A stretch of 64,000 bases of DNA from Hypericum androsaemum (Eukaryota > Streptophyta > Magnoliopsida > Malpighiales > Hypericaceae), in assembly GCA_963995505.1 (NCBI GenBank), contig OZ023185.1, forward strand, positions 15,263,691 through 15,327,690, in the 5' to 3' direction. This document shows positions 10,901 through 22,907 of this stretch, one piece after another. The notes below the pieces were generated by a model. The model was given only the letters and a program-made list of their open reading frames with translations, did not search any database and was not told the DNA's origin. Made by a program: the position numbers and the translations under genes. Numbering within the stretch: the stretch's first letter is position 1; each line of letters starts with the position of its first letter.

Positions 10901-12339
10901 CTGGTCAACAACATAGACCGTATCCGACATCCTAATGTCGTGGAGCTCATGGGATATTGTGCGGAGCGCGGGGAAAGGCTTCTGATATATGAGTACTGCC
11001 GTAACGGGACACTGCAGGATGCATTGCATTCAGATGATGACTCCAAAATGAAGCTTTCCTGGAATACTCGCATTCGTATGGCACTTGGAGCTGCTAGAGC
11101 ACTAGAGTAAGTCAAGTAGGCAGTACAAACAACATAGTTTCTCCCACATCAGCTCAATAGTTTGTATATACTCTCTATGCACTTCTCTTTATAGACATAC
11201 AATCCGTTGGCAGTGAAGAGAAAAATGCAACTGTTCACGTAAGGTTGTGCACTCAAGATGTGGTTTCGAGTTTAGAATTGATTTTTGCTAATACATATCC
11301 CTATGGAGATTGCTATTTCTTGTTTCTTTCATCAGGTAGGCGCTGATACTGTTTTCTCTTTGTTGTAGGTACTTGCATGAAGTTTGCGAACCGCCTGTTG
11401 TGCACAGGAACTTCAAAGCTGTTAACATGCTCCTTGATGACGATCTTTATATATATGTCTCGGATTGTGGTTTGGCTCCACTGATAACCCCAGGATCTGT
11501 TAGTCAGGCAAGTTCTTATCCTACTATCAAATTTCCTGGTTATTCAGAGACGTTAGTGCCATTCTGTTTATCAACTGCCAACTTCATCAAGTTATTAAAC
11601 TTTTCCGATTTTCTGCTTGAGTTGATATGCATATAAATATGCTGACACTCATTTATTTTCAGCTGTCCGGACAACTTCTAACAGCTTATGGATATGGCGC
11701 TCCGGAATTTGAATCTGGAATTTACACTGAACAGAGTGATGTATACAGCTTTGGGGTGGTTATGCTCGAACTTCTAACTGGACGAAAGTCCTATGACAAG
11801 TAAGAGAAATTCAAGCATTGTTTGTCTTAATAGACATCAATACCCGAAGTTGCAAATGCACGTTTGGTCTGAATAAACTGATGTACAGGACAAGAAATCG
11901 AGGGGAGCAATTCCTTGTCAGATGGGCAATTCCGCAGCTCCATGACATTGACACATTGACCAAGATGGTTGATCCGTCTCTTAAAGGAGAATACACTGCT
12001 AAATCGTTATCACACTTCGCTGATGTTATTTCTCGGTGTGTTCAGGTGAGAATTTTAGATGTCCATTAGTTTGCTGATTGTAGAGGCTGTACCTCTCGTA
12101 GCTATTTCTTATGTGATCGGTTGGAGTATGTCCGCAAAAACAATCGCCCGCAATAGACTGGACATTCATGGCAAAGTAATAGCCAACATTGCCATCATAA
12201 ACGATTATTTCTCCGCTAATGTGAGGTCTTCTTGTTGCAGTCGGAACCAGAATTCAGGCCTCCAATGTCAGAAGTAGTCCAGGATCTTTTAGACATACTC
12301 CGCAGGGAGCGTCCAAGCAATGAGTCGATCGGAGACTGA
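7987..12339 (+). CDS. SRF: STRUBBELIG-receptor family LRR receptor-like (pseudo)kinase, 16 exons
   Basis: Exons: 7987-8110, 8222-8356, 8463-8532, 8699-8764, 8850-8921, 9052-9123, 9201-9272, 9340-9405, 9530-9595, 9711-10111, 10196-10575, 10835-11106, 11369-11507, 11663-11799, 11889-12045, 12241-12339; total 2328 nt, 775 aa. Layout: a signal peptide (about 1-36), an LRR N-terminal cap ([13 protein letters not shown]), about six LRRs ([27 protein letters not shown]), a Ser/Pro-rich stalk, a membrane helix (about 315-337), a juxtamembrane proline run, and a kinase domain (about 485-760). The ATP Lys is kept (LAVKKL), but the catalytic loop reads HRNFK instead of HRDLK and DFG reads DCG. This is the SRF pattern, and the known member STRUBBELIG signals without kinase activity. 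It is probably a plasma-membrane receptor in growth or cell-wall signalling. Introns 2, 10 and 13 begin with GC. Confidence 0.93.
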
Positions 12340-12780
12340 GTTAATCTAGGATGTAGATGACATATCTGCCGACCAACGTGCATGATCTTCGCTGTTGTAC
12401 AGAAGACTGCGCTTCCCAAAAGGATTCATTCTCTACAAACCAAGATGCTGCAGATGAACACCTCAACAACTCGTCCCGGATTCATACCTTGGAGAAGTAC
12501 TCAAGATTATCAGCTTCCAACACTTCATCCGAGGACCGAACGACCCGATTCTTCTGCAAAATCCTTTGCAGCAATTCCGTGGCAGCATCTAATCACATGG
12601 AGGTCTCTAATCTGCTGTAGAAATCTGCTAACTAGATTGTTTTGTCCAAGCCATTTGTTTGACGATTTTTTTGTTGTAAAGTCGCACCTTGTATTATATA
12701 AGCAATGTGTTAGATGTGTGCTTCTGCTTATTTTCACACAAAATAATGTAGGAATTCAATTGGATCCGTCTTTATAGAAG
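12340..12780 (+). other. 3' UTR region of the SRF gene
   Basis: The sequence after the TGA at 12337-12339 has no further conserved frame. It resembles a plant 3' UTR (TTGTATTATATAAGC near 12690, TTTGTTGTAAAG near 12670). Its end could not be fixed. Confidence 0.4.
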
Positions 12781-14278
12781 TTATTTTATTTTTTTTTGGT
12801 TGTGAGGAAGATTTGAACCTGTTATTTCCCACCTCACCTTTCCTTTATTTGCATTTCCTAAGCGTTGAAATGGTGATCGACGTTTTGTTTGGATTTTAAT
12901 CAAATTAACTTGATTAACAATTAACAACATCTGGTATTTTGATAAAAGTCAGGATTAATAGCACTTTATATTCCTAATTCTAATTTATTGAATTGGAAGT
13001 TATTATAATAATTCGCCCATCATTAAAAAGGAAAAGATTATATTTTTTGGTGGAAAAGGAAAACATTTAAAATAAACCTCTCATGAAATTGCTATTCCGT
13101 TCTCCCGGCCTCATCTTTTCTCTTTTCTTTTGTTGTCTGCGTTTTGTGTTGTTTTTGTTTGAAAAAATCTATTTAGATCAGTAACCAAAAAAAAAAAATA
13201 TATATATATATATCTAGAGCAATAAAATAGTATATCTACGCCATCGCAAAAATGGGGTTGGCCTAGCAGAACCATTCGGGCAATATTGGAACACGGCGGC
13301 ACATCAGTTTATCAAATGCACATCATAACGGCACATCAAAACACATCAGCACATTGTCTGATATACCATTGAAAAACTAATGTGTGAATGTGTCGTCGTG
13401 TTATGTGCCGCCATATTCCATGTTAACTGATTGGTACTGCTGGAGTCATGTTGTCCGGTCGCTTTCTCGCGAAAACCATTTCAGATGTGATTATTGTTGA
13501 AAATGTATAAATGATCAAATATTTAATCAGATTAAGAAGCTCATTGGTGAAAAATTATACCAAATTTGTATTCCATATAATTAAAAATTGCTTTCATTGA
13601 ATGAAATTCTAACCGCCAATTAGACGTTGTAATACACGTATAATAATCTGTCTCGAGAATTAATTTAACTGGCAGACATTTCACTTACACTACAAAGATG
13701 AAAAACTCACTTCAAAGTGATTGCATTTCCAAATTCGGAATCGAGCTGTTCACTTGAAAGTAATATAACCGATCAACATCACTGATCGAATAAAATCGAT
13801 TGTGATATCTTATACCAGAATTAATGCCCTGACATTCATCGATTATGGTACTTTAATTAATGAAAATTTGAGTCATTAATTCAAAAAATATTTAGAGAAT
13901 AAAATAAAATATTATTTTGATTAATTAATTTTTTTTCAAAAAAAAAACGAACAAACACTATTTTGTCCAAAAAAACACTAGTTTTTATGAGCGTCTAAAC
14001 AAAATCAACAATCACCATCAAATCAAATCTCATGGCGCCATATATAATAATATTACATGAAAACCTTAACCGTCGGCCAAAAGAGGAGAGATAAGAGAAG
14101 AGAACCCCAAAATTTTTATTTTATTTTACGCTTTTCCCACCCCACACCCTATCCCGCGCCAACCGAAATCTTCAATCTTCGTTTTTTTGTTTGTTCCAAT
14201 ACAGGTTAGCGAAAGTTAATACAGAGGAGAAACCGTATCCAACACCTAGATCTGGTTCTCGCGTTTCGTTTCTCTCCA
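12781..14278. other. AT-rich intergenic region with one hairpin-like repeat; right end is the SCAMP promoter
   Basis: It is AT-rich with poly-A/T and (TA)n runs near 13188-13214 and 13930-13970. The only structured part is the imperfect inverted repeat listed separately at 13264-13442. The last 250 bp (TATATAATAATATTAC near 14041-14056, then a C-rich stretch) is the likely SCAMP promoter and leader. Confidence 0.5.
13264..13442. repeat. Imperfect inverted repeat, possibly a small MITE
   Basis: The left arm (from TAGCAGAACCATTC) carries GGCGGCACAT at about 13294. The right arm carries its complement ATGTGCCGCC at about 13403 and ends GATTGGTACTGCTG. The arms pair imperfectly over about 45 nt each around a central part rich in CACATC and GTGTG words. 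No clear target-site duplication was found, so the MITE reading is tentative. Confidence 0.4.
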
Positions 14279-17200
14279 ATGAGTGGCTACGATTCTAACC
14301 CTTTCGACGACGAGGAGGTCAATCCTTTCGCGGTACGCTTTTCCAATTTCTTTTCCTCTTTTTTTTTTGGTTCCTCCTCTCTGTAGAATGACCGGATCCG
14401 GAGTCGGCGGAAATAATCAGATCCGTTTTACGCTAGGCGATCGGGTTCGGATCTGCATTGCTCTTGCTTTTGACAATGTCGGTCGTTGCGTTGCCACGTC
14501 GTCGTTTTGATTTCCTCTCTGTTGAGTTAGTTTTGGATGAAGTTTAGTTATAACGAACAGATCGTGCGCGTGTCTGAGAGGGAGAGTTGCAAAGTGAGGA
14601 GAGAAAATCGCCTCTTAATGTGTCGGTCGGTTGGTGATATAGCAAGTGATACGAGTCAATCGTGATGTATATGTTTTCCTTTATTTATTTTTGTGTGTTT
14701 ATTCTTATATGGAGGGTGGTGGTATCAGGATCAAAGGTCAAAGGCGAAAGGATCGGGGCAGTCGAATTATGGTGGAGGAGGTGCCTTTTATATGCCTGTA
14801 AGCTCTTGCTTTCCGTTTCATTTTGTTATCCCCTCTCCGTTGTTTAGTATGATTGAAGAAGGAACATTAGTGCGGCGAAGAGCTTATTGGTGACCTGTTG
14901 GTCACCAGTTTGAGGCGCGGAAACATCCTCTTTGTAGAAACTTGACTCAATTTTGTTTGGTTAGCTTGAGAATGTTGGAATGGTATTGCCAGAAGATACT
15001 AGTGTCTGCTTAATGATTCTACCAGTTTTAGTTTCGGTATAATCGGGATTTGGGCATCAGCTCATATGACCTCTGGTGATAAAACGCAAACGGGTGAAAA
15101 ACATGCGTGTTTTATTTGTTGATTGTTGAAAGTTCTGAGGCATTTGCTTCTAGAAATTGTTCTCTCTTGTAATCCTTGCATAATTTCTAGAACCCTGGAA
15201 GTGTCCCTCCTGCCACTTCAAGTCTCTCACCCCTTCCTCCTGAACCACATGATCGTGGAGCAACGATTGACATCCCTCTCAATGGTGGAAAGGTACATTG
15301 AAGCTGCAGGTGTTCAATCAAGTATAACAAGCTCTCAAAATTCACTTCTGGAATTTTTTTTGTTCTTTCTAGGATTTGAAAGCCAGGGAGAAGGAACTAC
15401 AAGCTAAAGAGGCAGAATTGAGGAAGAGGGAACAGGTGATTGCATAATTTGTACTTACTCAAGTTTCTGCTTGATGTTACTGGAATTGATCCTTGAAGAG
15501 GTTTTAATGATGGCTATATCTCTTCTTCTATTTCTTGATGCATAAAAAATTACGTAACACTTCTTCATCGAGGTCATGCAGAATTGTGTTTAGAGATTGA
15601 TCGACTCATCAGGAATTCTCTTTCCTACTTTCTTGTGGTTCCACAGGACTTAAAACGGAAGGAGGATGCTATAGCAAGAGGTATGTTGCTTGCTCATTTG
15701 TCTCATTTCTTGAATACGACATAGTCTGACGTTCTCTGGTTTCTTCTGGCAGCTGGAATTGTAATAGAGGAGAAGAATTGGCCTCCTTATTTTCCTATAA
15801 TACACCATGATATTGCAAATGAAATTCCAGTTCACCTACAAAGGATGCAGTATGTTGCTTTCACGACATTGTTAGGTATGTTATGATGCTGTTAAGTGGT
15901 TCAATCCAGATTTTCTGGAAACAGTAGCACTTGCTAATGGATATTGTGGACTTTTCAAGCCCTTTACCTTTTTTATGTCTACCTGGTTTTGATTGTTGTA
16001 CATTCCAAGTGACTGTAATACACTTTTACCATTAAATTCAGTGTGTTTTATGCTCACAAATTGTAACAGCTTAGCATTCTTGAACTGCAGGTTTGGCCAT
16101 TTGTCTTTTATGGAATGTCGTTGCAGTAACAACAGCCTGGATTAAAGGAGAAGGTTGTTATATAGATAGTATATGCCTTTTATTTTGTTGATAAATTAAG
16201 ATATTAGCTTTGGTCATTGCACTGCTAACTTTGTTCAAACCTTCAGGTCCAACCATATGGTTCCTGGCCATCATTTACTTAATATCGGGAGTTCCTGGAG
16301 CCTATGTCTTGTGGTACCGTCCCCTTTACCGCGCTATGAGGTACCGGGGCTGTTTCCGATTAGTTCCTGTTTCGTGTCATTATGCGGCGCTTATGTATCC
16401 CCCTGCATCAGTTGATTGCTATTAATGAACTTTTCATTCTTCTTATGATTGTTTTGTCTTGTGACGGGTGTCATTTACTCACGGGTACATGAAGACATTA
16501 TGGGAGAGAACCACCTTGTACTTATATGGGTCTTATGCTACAATTGCAGAAACTTGATCCATTCTTGGTTCTTTACAGCATCTTTGCTAACTATTATCAG
16601 TATTTCCACCCAGAAAAAAACTAATGTCAGTATTTACAAAATACATTTCATATTGGTTGCATGCAGCGCAAAACATGTCTACTTTAGAAGTTTTCTATAA
16701 ATTACTTAGAAAGTTGGGATCTCAGCATTCAGCAGGGTAATTGAAGTGCCATCTTGGTTATATCTGCTACCAAACACAATGGTAGATTTGCAGGGTTTTC
16801 TCTTTTTTGGCATCTCTGTGGTTTCATTTATTTTTCGTATTTGGTTCCTAACTCAGTCCATGTAACCCTGTATACAATTTTGCAGGACTGATAGCGCACT
16901 GAAGTTCGGATGGTTTTTCTTGACTTATGTGGTATGCTCACTATAGATCTTGTAGGTCATTCGATATGGTAGAGAAATAAGTCTGTGACTTGTTCTATTT
17001 CACTGGCATGCAGATTCATATTGGCTTCTGCGTCTTGGCTGCTGTTGCCCCCCCAATTATCTTCAAAGGAAAATCTCTTGCGTAAGTTATCTTCCAGATT
17101 GCAAGTTTGCATTGCTTTAATATGGAAAGAAAAAGATCTTTTTCACGTGCTTGTAGATTTTATAGTCAGATTATGACGGGTATGATCTAGATATGCGAGT

Positions 17201-17967
17201 TGCTATGGCTATAAGTACACACGATCGAGCTTCTGAGACACACACACACACATCTGTGTGTGTTTTGATTTAGCTTCATTAACAGATATTTTAGCATCCT
17301 TTTCTTTTGGGTCTTCTAGATGAGTTTCATCAGAACCTATAATTGCTTGATATCGTGCAACAAAGTCTTTTTTCCAGATGTAATTTCTTACAAAGTCCGC
17401 TTATTGTTTCTCTGCTGTTATGATGTTCTTCCATTATCTTGTAACAGGGGTATTTTGCCTGCCATTGATCTTTTGAGCAATAATGCTTTAGTTGGGGTAA
17501 GTTTCCAATTCTTGGTGTCCACCGAAAACGAGACATTTAATATCCCAGACACCCCAACGCATCCCACGCCCCACACACACCAAAAGATAGAATCAACGAT
17601 GCTTCAAGAATTAAGAAACTTGAGCATGAAAAAATCTGTTGCTTGGTTTCTCCATTCGTGTCGTCTGCTGGGGTTAACACAACTCACTTAAACTTATGCA
17701 CTTGCAGATATTCTACTTCATTGGATTTGGATGTTTCTGCGTTGAATCTGTGCTCAGCATTTGGGTTATTCAGGTTAAATGACTTCCTACAAAAAAAAAA
17801 GACTACAAGCTTAAGTAATTGTGCGGTCGCACTACGGGCATTTTTCTGATACTAAGTATGTTTCCTGTATTGGTCTGCAGCAAGTTTACATGTACTTCCG
17901 AGGCAGCGGGAAGGCTGCAGAGATGAAGCGGGAGGCTGCTACAAGGACCATGATGGCTGCACTATGA
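14279..17967 (+). CDS. SCAMP: Secretory carrier-associated membrane protein (SCAMP), 13 exons
   Basis: Exons: 14279-14332, 14729-14797, 15191-15292, 15373-15435, 15647-15680, 15753-15875, 16091-16153, 16247-16340, 16886-16931, 17014-17081, 17448-17496, 17708-17773, 17881-17967; total 918 nt, 305 aa. The N-terminus has two NPF motifs ([12 protein letters not shown]) that in this family bind EH-domain endocytic proteins. A Pro-rich spacer is followed by a charged coiled coil ([20 protein letters not shown]). The SCAMP signature [13 protein letters not shown] comes next, and then four membrane helices with [18 protein letters not shown] between the second and third. The tail is Lys/Arg-rich and ends MMAAL. 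It cycles between the trans-Golgi, secretory vesicles and plasma membrane in exo- and endocytosis. All introns are GT-AG. Confidence 0.95.
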
Positions 17968-18442
17968 CGTCTCCTCACTCTTCTAATGACTCGAACTGTG
18001 CCTGCAACTCACAATTCCAAAGATGGAAATCAACAGATTTTTCATTCGTTCCCTGTATTCTTTTTGGCGTTCCTCTAGTGCCATCCTTTGATAGAAGAAC
18101 TTAGATAGGATTCCCTTTTTCATTATTCACCGAGGCATTTGATACCTCGAGGCCGGACCTTGAAAAACTTTCTAGCTACCTGTTGTGTATACAATGAATG
18201 CTTTCGACTTCTCGGTGTTAATCCCTCAAATGGTTAGAGAGAGACTCGTTCCCGGAATTGCGTTGTAATTCCAATATGGGCTTTTACAAACGTGGGCCTC
18301 GGACCAGTCTATCTCTGGTTGATAGAACGTAGCCTTTCCCTGTGGCAATTGGTTCATTCCGGACCTGGCTTAGAATTGAAGAAAGGAGCTCGCTCGCTCT
18401 CTCTCCCTCTCTCTCTCTCTCTCTCCTCTTCCACCCAGGAGG
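17968..18442 (+). promoter_or_regulatory. SCAMP 3' UTR and PPR gene promoter/leader
   Basis: Only 475 bp separate the SCAMP stop from the PPR start. The first part is the SCAMP 3' UTR. The last 50 bp hold a CT-rich tract (18397-18427, TCTCTC repeats), typical of plant 5' UTRs. No TATA box is obvious. Confidence 0.5.
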
Positions 18443-20284
18443 ATGCTTCAAGGCGGCAGCTTCTTCAATGGTAAGCTTCCCACTTTCCCTTCTCCGTCAA
18501 TTGCCTCGCCTTTTCCGGGCTCTTTCTGGCCTGGCAAACTTGGTCTCCGGTGGAATATTCGTTGCCACATAAAGGCTGCATCTTTATCCTCCAAGAGTAG
18601 GAGGGTTTCTGGTAATATTGAACGGAAGAAGAGTGCCGAGTTGCCCCATTTGATCTTGCAGCGTCTGGACTCCGACGAGGATCTGGACGACACCCTTTCT
18701 ACCTTGTGTAAGAATCTGAGCCCCAAGTTGCAGACTTTGGTTCTCAGTAAGCAGCGGAGATGGGACAAGCTGCTTAGGGTTTTCGAGTTTTTCAAAGCTC
18801 AGGAAGATTACATCCCGAATGTGATTCACTACAAGGTTGTGCTTCGCGCGCTTGGTAGAGCTCGACGATGGGATAAATTGAGGCTTTGCTGGATTGAGAT
18901 GGCGGAGGAGGGTCTCTTGGGAGTGGGCACGTATGGGATACTTGTTGATCTGTATCGGAACGCGGGTCTCGTTAAGGAAGCTCTTTTGTGCATCAAGCAC
19001 ATGAGGGTCCGAGGGATTTTCCCGGATGAGGGTACGATGAGTTCGGTTGTTAAGGTTTTGAAAGATGCCGGGGAGTATGATAGGGCCATTACCTTCTTCG
19101 AGAATTGGTGCATGGGGAAGGTTGACTTGGATGGCCTTGGATTGGATTCTATGGAGGATAGCTTAGATGGTTCGAGCTCGTCTTCCACGAATGCCGAGCA
19201 TTCTTTGTCAGCGGAACTCTTTGAGATAGATGGGGAACTGCCTCTCCCAAGATCAGGAGGCTCATTGGATCCAGATGCAGGGCAGACTAGGAAGCCAGAG
19301 TTGACAGCTACTTATAATTCAATGATTGATTTGTATGCGAAAGCCGGGAGGTTGAAGGATGCAGTTGATGTATTCAGAGAGATGGCCAAAGCCGGGGTAA
19401 AAATGGATACCGTCACTCTAAATACCTTGATCTTTGCCTATGGAACACACGGAAATCTGAAAGATGCAGAACTCTTGATGAACAAGATGCAAGAAATGGG
19501 AATATCACCCAATACAAAAACTTATAATACCCTGTTATCTCTGCACGCTAGGGCTGACGATATCGGAGCGGCCTCCGGGTGTTATCAAATGATCAAGGAA
19601 GCTGGCCTTTTGCCTGACAGTGTTACCTATCGAGCTATTCTTCAAATGTATTGTGAAAGAAAGATGGTTAGAGAAGCCGAGGCTGTAATCGAAGATATGG
19701 TGAAATCTTCTGGTTGTATTGAAGCTTACTCTATTCCGCGTATTGTTACGATGTATCTTGATACCGGATTGCTTGAGAAGGCAATTAGGCTCTTGAGCAA
19801 GTGCAATCTTTCTGATGGTCAATTTCACCCGAAGATACGCGCGTCAATTGTCGACGCTTTTGCTGAAAGGGGGCTCTGGGTTGAAGCCGAGACTGTCTTC
19901 TACAGTAAGACAGACATGGTCAGAAGGAGACATATTCAGGAGTACAATGCTATGATCAAAGGTTATGGCAAGGCCAAACTTTATGATGAAGCTTATTCTC
20001 TTTTCACGGGGATGAGGAATGACGGAACTCGGCCCGATGCTTGCACGTACAACACCCTTATCGAAATGTTCAGCGACGGCGATATACCGGATCAGGCAAG
20101 GATTCTGTTGGAAGAAATGCAGGACGCGGGATTCACGCCGGACTCCGTTGCCTTCTCTTCTCTAATTTCTAGCTATGTTCGTGGTGGCCAGCTTTCCAGT
20201 GCACAATTGGTCTACCAGGAAATGAGCAGAATAGGATTGGAACCTGACAAAGATGTATTGGACTCTTTGACAAATGGAACCTGA
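18443..20284 (+). CDS. P-class pentatricopeptide repeat protein (At1g73710-like), short C-terminus, single exon
   Basis: One 613-residue frame without introns, as is usual for PPR genes. The N-terminal 50-60 residues are rich in Ser, Pro and basic residues and could be an organelle transit peptide. Next come a conserved block (VLSKQRRWDKLLRVFEFFKA) and PPR units such as PNVIHYKVVLRALGRARRWD, TATYNSMIDLYAKAGRLKDA and PDACTYNTLIEMFSDGDIPD. From memory, the best match is Arabidopsis At1g73710, which has nearly 1000 residues. Here the frame stops inside a repeat (DKDVLDSLTNGT), so about a third of the repeats found in that relative are missing. P-class PPR proteins bind organelle RNA. It may be a truncated paralogue or a recent 3' loss; the remaining frame is clean. 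No functional residue was tested. Confidence 0.85.
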   Translation: MLQGGSFFNGKLPTFPSPSIASPFPGSFWPGKLGLRWNIRCHIKAASLSSKSRRVSGNIERKKSAELPHLILQRLDSDEDLDDTLSTLCKNLSPKLQTLVLSKQRRWDKLLRVFEFFKAQEDYIPNVIHYKVVLRALGRARRWDKLRLCWIEMAEEGLLGVGTYGILVDLYRNAGLVKEALLCIKHMRVRGIFPDEGTMSSVVKVLKDAGEYDRAITFFENWCMGKVDLDGLGLDSMEDSLDGSSSSSTNAEHSLSAELFEIDGELPLPRSGGSLDPDAGQTRKPELTATYNSMIDLYAKAGRLKDAVDVFREMAKAGVKMDTVTLNTLIFAYGTHGNLKDAELLMNKMQEMGISPNTKTYNTLLSLHARADDIGAASGCYQMIKEAGLLPDSVTYRAILQMYCERKMVREAEAVIEDMVKSSGCIEAYSIPRIVTMYLDTGLLEKAIRLLSKCNLSDGQFHPKIRASIVDAFAERGLWVEAETVFYSKTDMVRRRHIQEYNAMIKGYGKAKLYDEAYSLFTGMRNDGTRPDACTYNTLIEMFSDGDIPDQARILLEEMQDAGFTPDSVAFSSLISSYVRGGQLSSAQLVYQEMSRIGLEPDKDVLDSLTNGT

Positions 20285-21199
20285 GCTTTAGCTATCGCTG
20301 GCTTCATGTTCAAGAGTTCCTGAAGCCTATGTGATGCTGTACTGGTGCTGTTTCTGATCAGTTCATTTTATTTTCACGAATTTTAAGATTGTTTTAAGTA
20401 TCATAATCGTAGAACTTTTGAAATAATTTATCGATCGTTTGGTGACGGTGTCACTTGGTTGTCAGAAAGTCGAGATGGACGCTCATCTAATGTAGATTTC
20501 CGATGGTCACTTGTTGTCAGAAAGTCAAGATGAACGCTCATCTAATATAGGTTTGAATCGGGTAGAATTTTTGAAAAGAGCTACAACAACTAAGTTGTTA
20601 AGTACTTTTTCGAAAGAGAAAAGATTCTTTAGAAATTCACTTTTATTTGAATTTTATTTTTTATCAGAGTTGGAAATCTACGATCCTTACTTGATTCAGA
20701 ATGTGTGATGTATATGCGATTCCCATTTCCCATTTCTAATCGAACACTCAATAATGGACCTTTCCCGTTTCTAATCCACATGCTTAAATTGTGAAAGAAG
20801 TAGCACAATTGGCTTCTCTTGCTGTTTCCTTGCTGTCCCTCTAGTAATTAGCTCCACAGTTGCCAGGGGCCGACTATTGTACTGCCAAATTAATTACAGA
20901 TCTCAAGGACGCCCCCTTTCAGGCCCGTCACTCTCTCAACCAACCCCGCCAGCCCAATTACAATCGACACGTGTGGCACGCCCAGTTGGCCAAACCGAAA
21001 AAAACATAATTGCAGATCGTCACCCATACTATATAGCCATTCGTTATATTTGTACACTCAATTAGTTAAATAGAACAGTAGCAAAATTCTACTAACAATT
21101 ATTCGACTATATAGTTACATGTATCAAACACTTGAATCAATAAATGGCTGGACGATTATTTCAATTTAATCAAATATTTTGAGTTCAAAATGTGAAGAT
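20285..21199. other. Intergenic region after the PPR gene
   Basis: No PPR repeats were recognised after the stop in any forward frame. The region is AT-rich and holds one tandem duplication (20451-20556, listed separately). A moderately GC-rich patch at 20870-20990 has no recognised content. Element 3 starts at 21205. Confidence 0.5.
20451..20556. repeat. Two-copy tandem repeat, period 56 bp
   Basis: TCACTTGGTTGTCAGAAAGT at 20451 is repeated as TCACTTGTTGTCAGAAAGT at 20507. Both copies continue with GCTCATCTAAT. The copies differ by several substitutions and one deletion. Confidence 0.8.
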
Positions 21200-21204
21200 G
21201 TTGA

Positions 21205-22314
21205 TGTTGGACATGATATTAGTAAATTATGGTTTTAACTCGAGTAAATAAACATAAGCAACACAAAAGAGAAGGGTAGAAGTATGCTCACGATCACACT
21301 TGTAAGTAAGTGTGTAAAACCGTCTCCTTCGAGCTAGAGATTTCGGATACAATCCTGGACGAGGCCACAGTTTTACCGTGTGCCCTTAAACTCTTATTAC
21401 CCGCCTATATGCTTCAGGCCTCCGTGGGTAAGAGAGTTCCCAAGGTACAACGCCCAACCTCGTGTACAAAAGGAAGCACTTTCGTACACCTTTCGAACCT
21501 TTCGTAGCCTTAGAATTCCGACACAAATGGAAGTGAGAGATGCTATGCTATGGAGGGAGAAGTAGAGAGCTCAAGGAAGAGTGAGAGCTGGGATGATTTG
21601 GAATGAAGGAGGTGGGCTCCTTTTATAGACAGCCTTGGACATCCAACATCCAAATCCGGATTTAATAGGGCCATTAACCCACCCATTAAGTGGGCTGTTA
21701 CAAGACCCATAAAACTCCCAACATAAATAGGCTGTTACTCTCATGAATTTTAAATTCGAATTTAAATTCAAATGGCAGCTGGCAAGAGAAGGTTCCAGAA
21801 CGTGGGCTTGTCCAAACGAAAGGCCAAGAAGCCCAGAGGACTTTTTGGGCCTAGGATCGCTACAACAAGTCCGGCCCAGTTCTAAAAAGATAAGGCCCTG
21901 GAACCTAGAACAATTCCCACAATCCCGCAACCCGCACCCGCACCCGCACCCGAGCTCGACTTCTAGTCCCTTATAAACTTGTCTCAGCATGGTGCGCTAA
22001 CCAATGTGGGATTGTGCTTATTTTAATAACAACCATACCACTTTAAAGCTAATTTTCATTCACCCCGAGAATTGGATTTTCGCAAGTGTTATATATCGTT
22101 ACGAAGCTCTATCAACGAGCTTCGTATTGATCTCACAAACACCCAAAATCAATTGGTGTAACCTTCAATTAAATTAGCTCAAAGTTGTCCACTAACTACT
22201 TAGTTATTATATTTAATTAGGATTCTCCCTCTAATTAAATATTTGGGCCAAAGCCCAATACACTCACTTGTATTGGGCCATCTCTTCCTTGGTTAATAAA
22301 CCAATTCTCCAACA
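21205..22314 (-). repeat. 3' LTR of element 3 (1110 bp)
   Basis: It matches the LTR at 27767-28953 along its length, with two large differences. It keeps a 33-bp segment near 21801-21834 that the other LTR lacks, and it does not have the other copy's GC-rich expansion. A minus-strand TATA box (TATAAAA) is at 21621-21628. Four tandem CACCCG units lie near 21927-21952. Confidence 0.97.
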
Positions 22315-22907
22315 ATCCCCCACATGAATGCAAAATGGCTTATATGACATGAGCCTACCAATGCTACATGCAACATGGAGTTCTGTGAGAATTTGTTGAA
22401 TCAGGAAAGGTGGTTGAAAGCCTTGAACCTTCCTTAGTGAAATACCTTCGGATATACTCGCCAACCAGTGGACGCGATGCCTTGAACTATTCGGCATTTT
22501 ATGTATACCAAGACAAAGGTACTCACACAACTCCTTCTCAAACCACTACTCGGTTCTTTCGTTGTTGTCCATTTTGGCCCTGGACTCCCTTGGAAACTTC
22601 ATCGAATGCTCTAGAGATTTAGCCCTTAACTCATCTCATAGAAGCGGCCCCTTCACATTCGATATAGGTGATCTCTTATGAGGAGTATCCTGTCATACCC
22701 CACTTATACACTTGAAGTATAAGGATCATTAAAAGCTTAAAGCTTAACCATCTTATAGACAGGTCTATCACTTTTTCATCATAGGAATAAGTAGGGAACT
22801 CAATTTCCCAAGTGCTTTGTTCGACCCTAGCCTCACAACTCGGTTGTCCCATTAAACCTGCAGATCGGGGTTTACGATCCAGGTTGGGTTGCCATCATGG
22901 GTTTAGG

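Noticed and set aside
17215..17262. ACACACAC/TGTGTGTG stretch as a regulatory hairpin
   Set aside because: It is a short microsatellite inside a SCAMP intron with no supporting signal.
21571..21990. ORFs in the LTR of element 3
   Set aside because: They match the LTR sequence repeated at 28133-28592 and are not conserved as proteins between the two copies.
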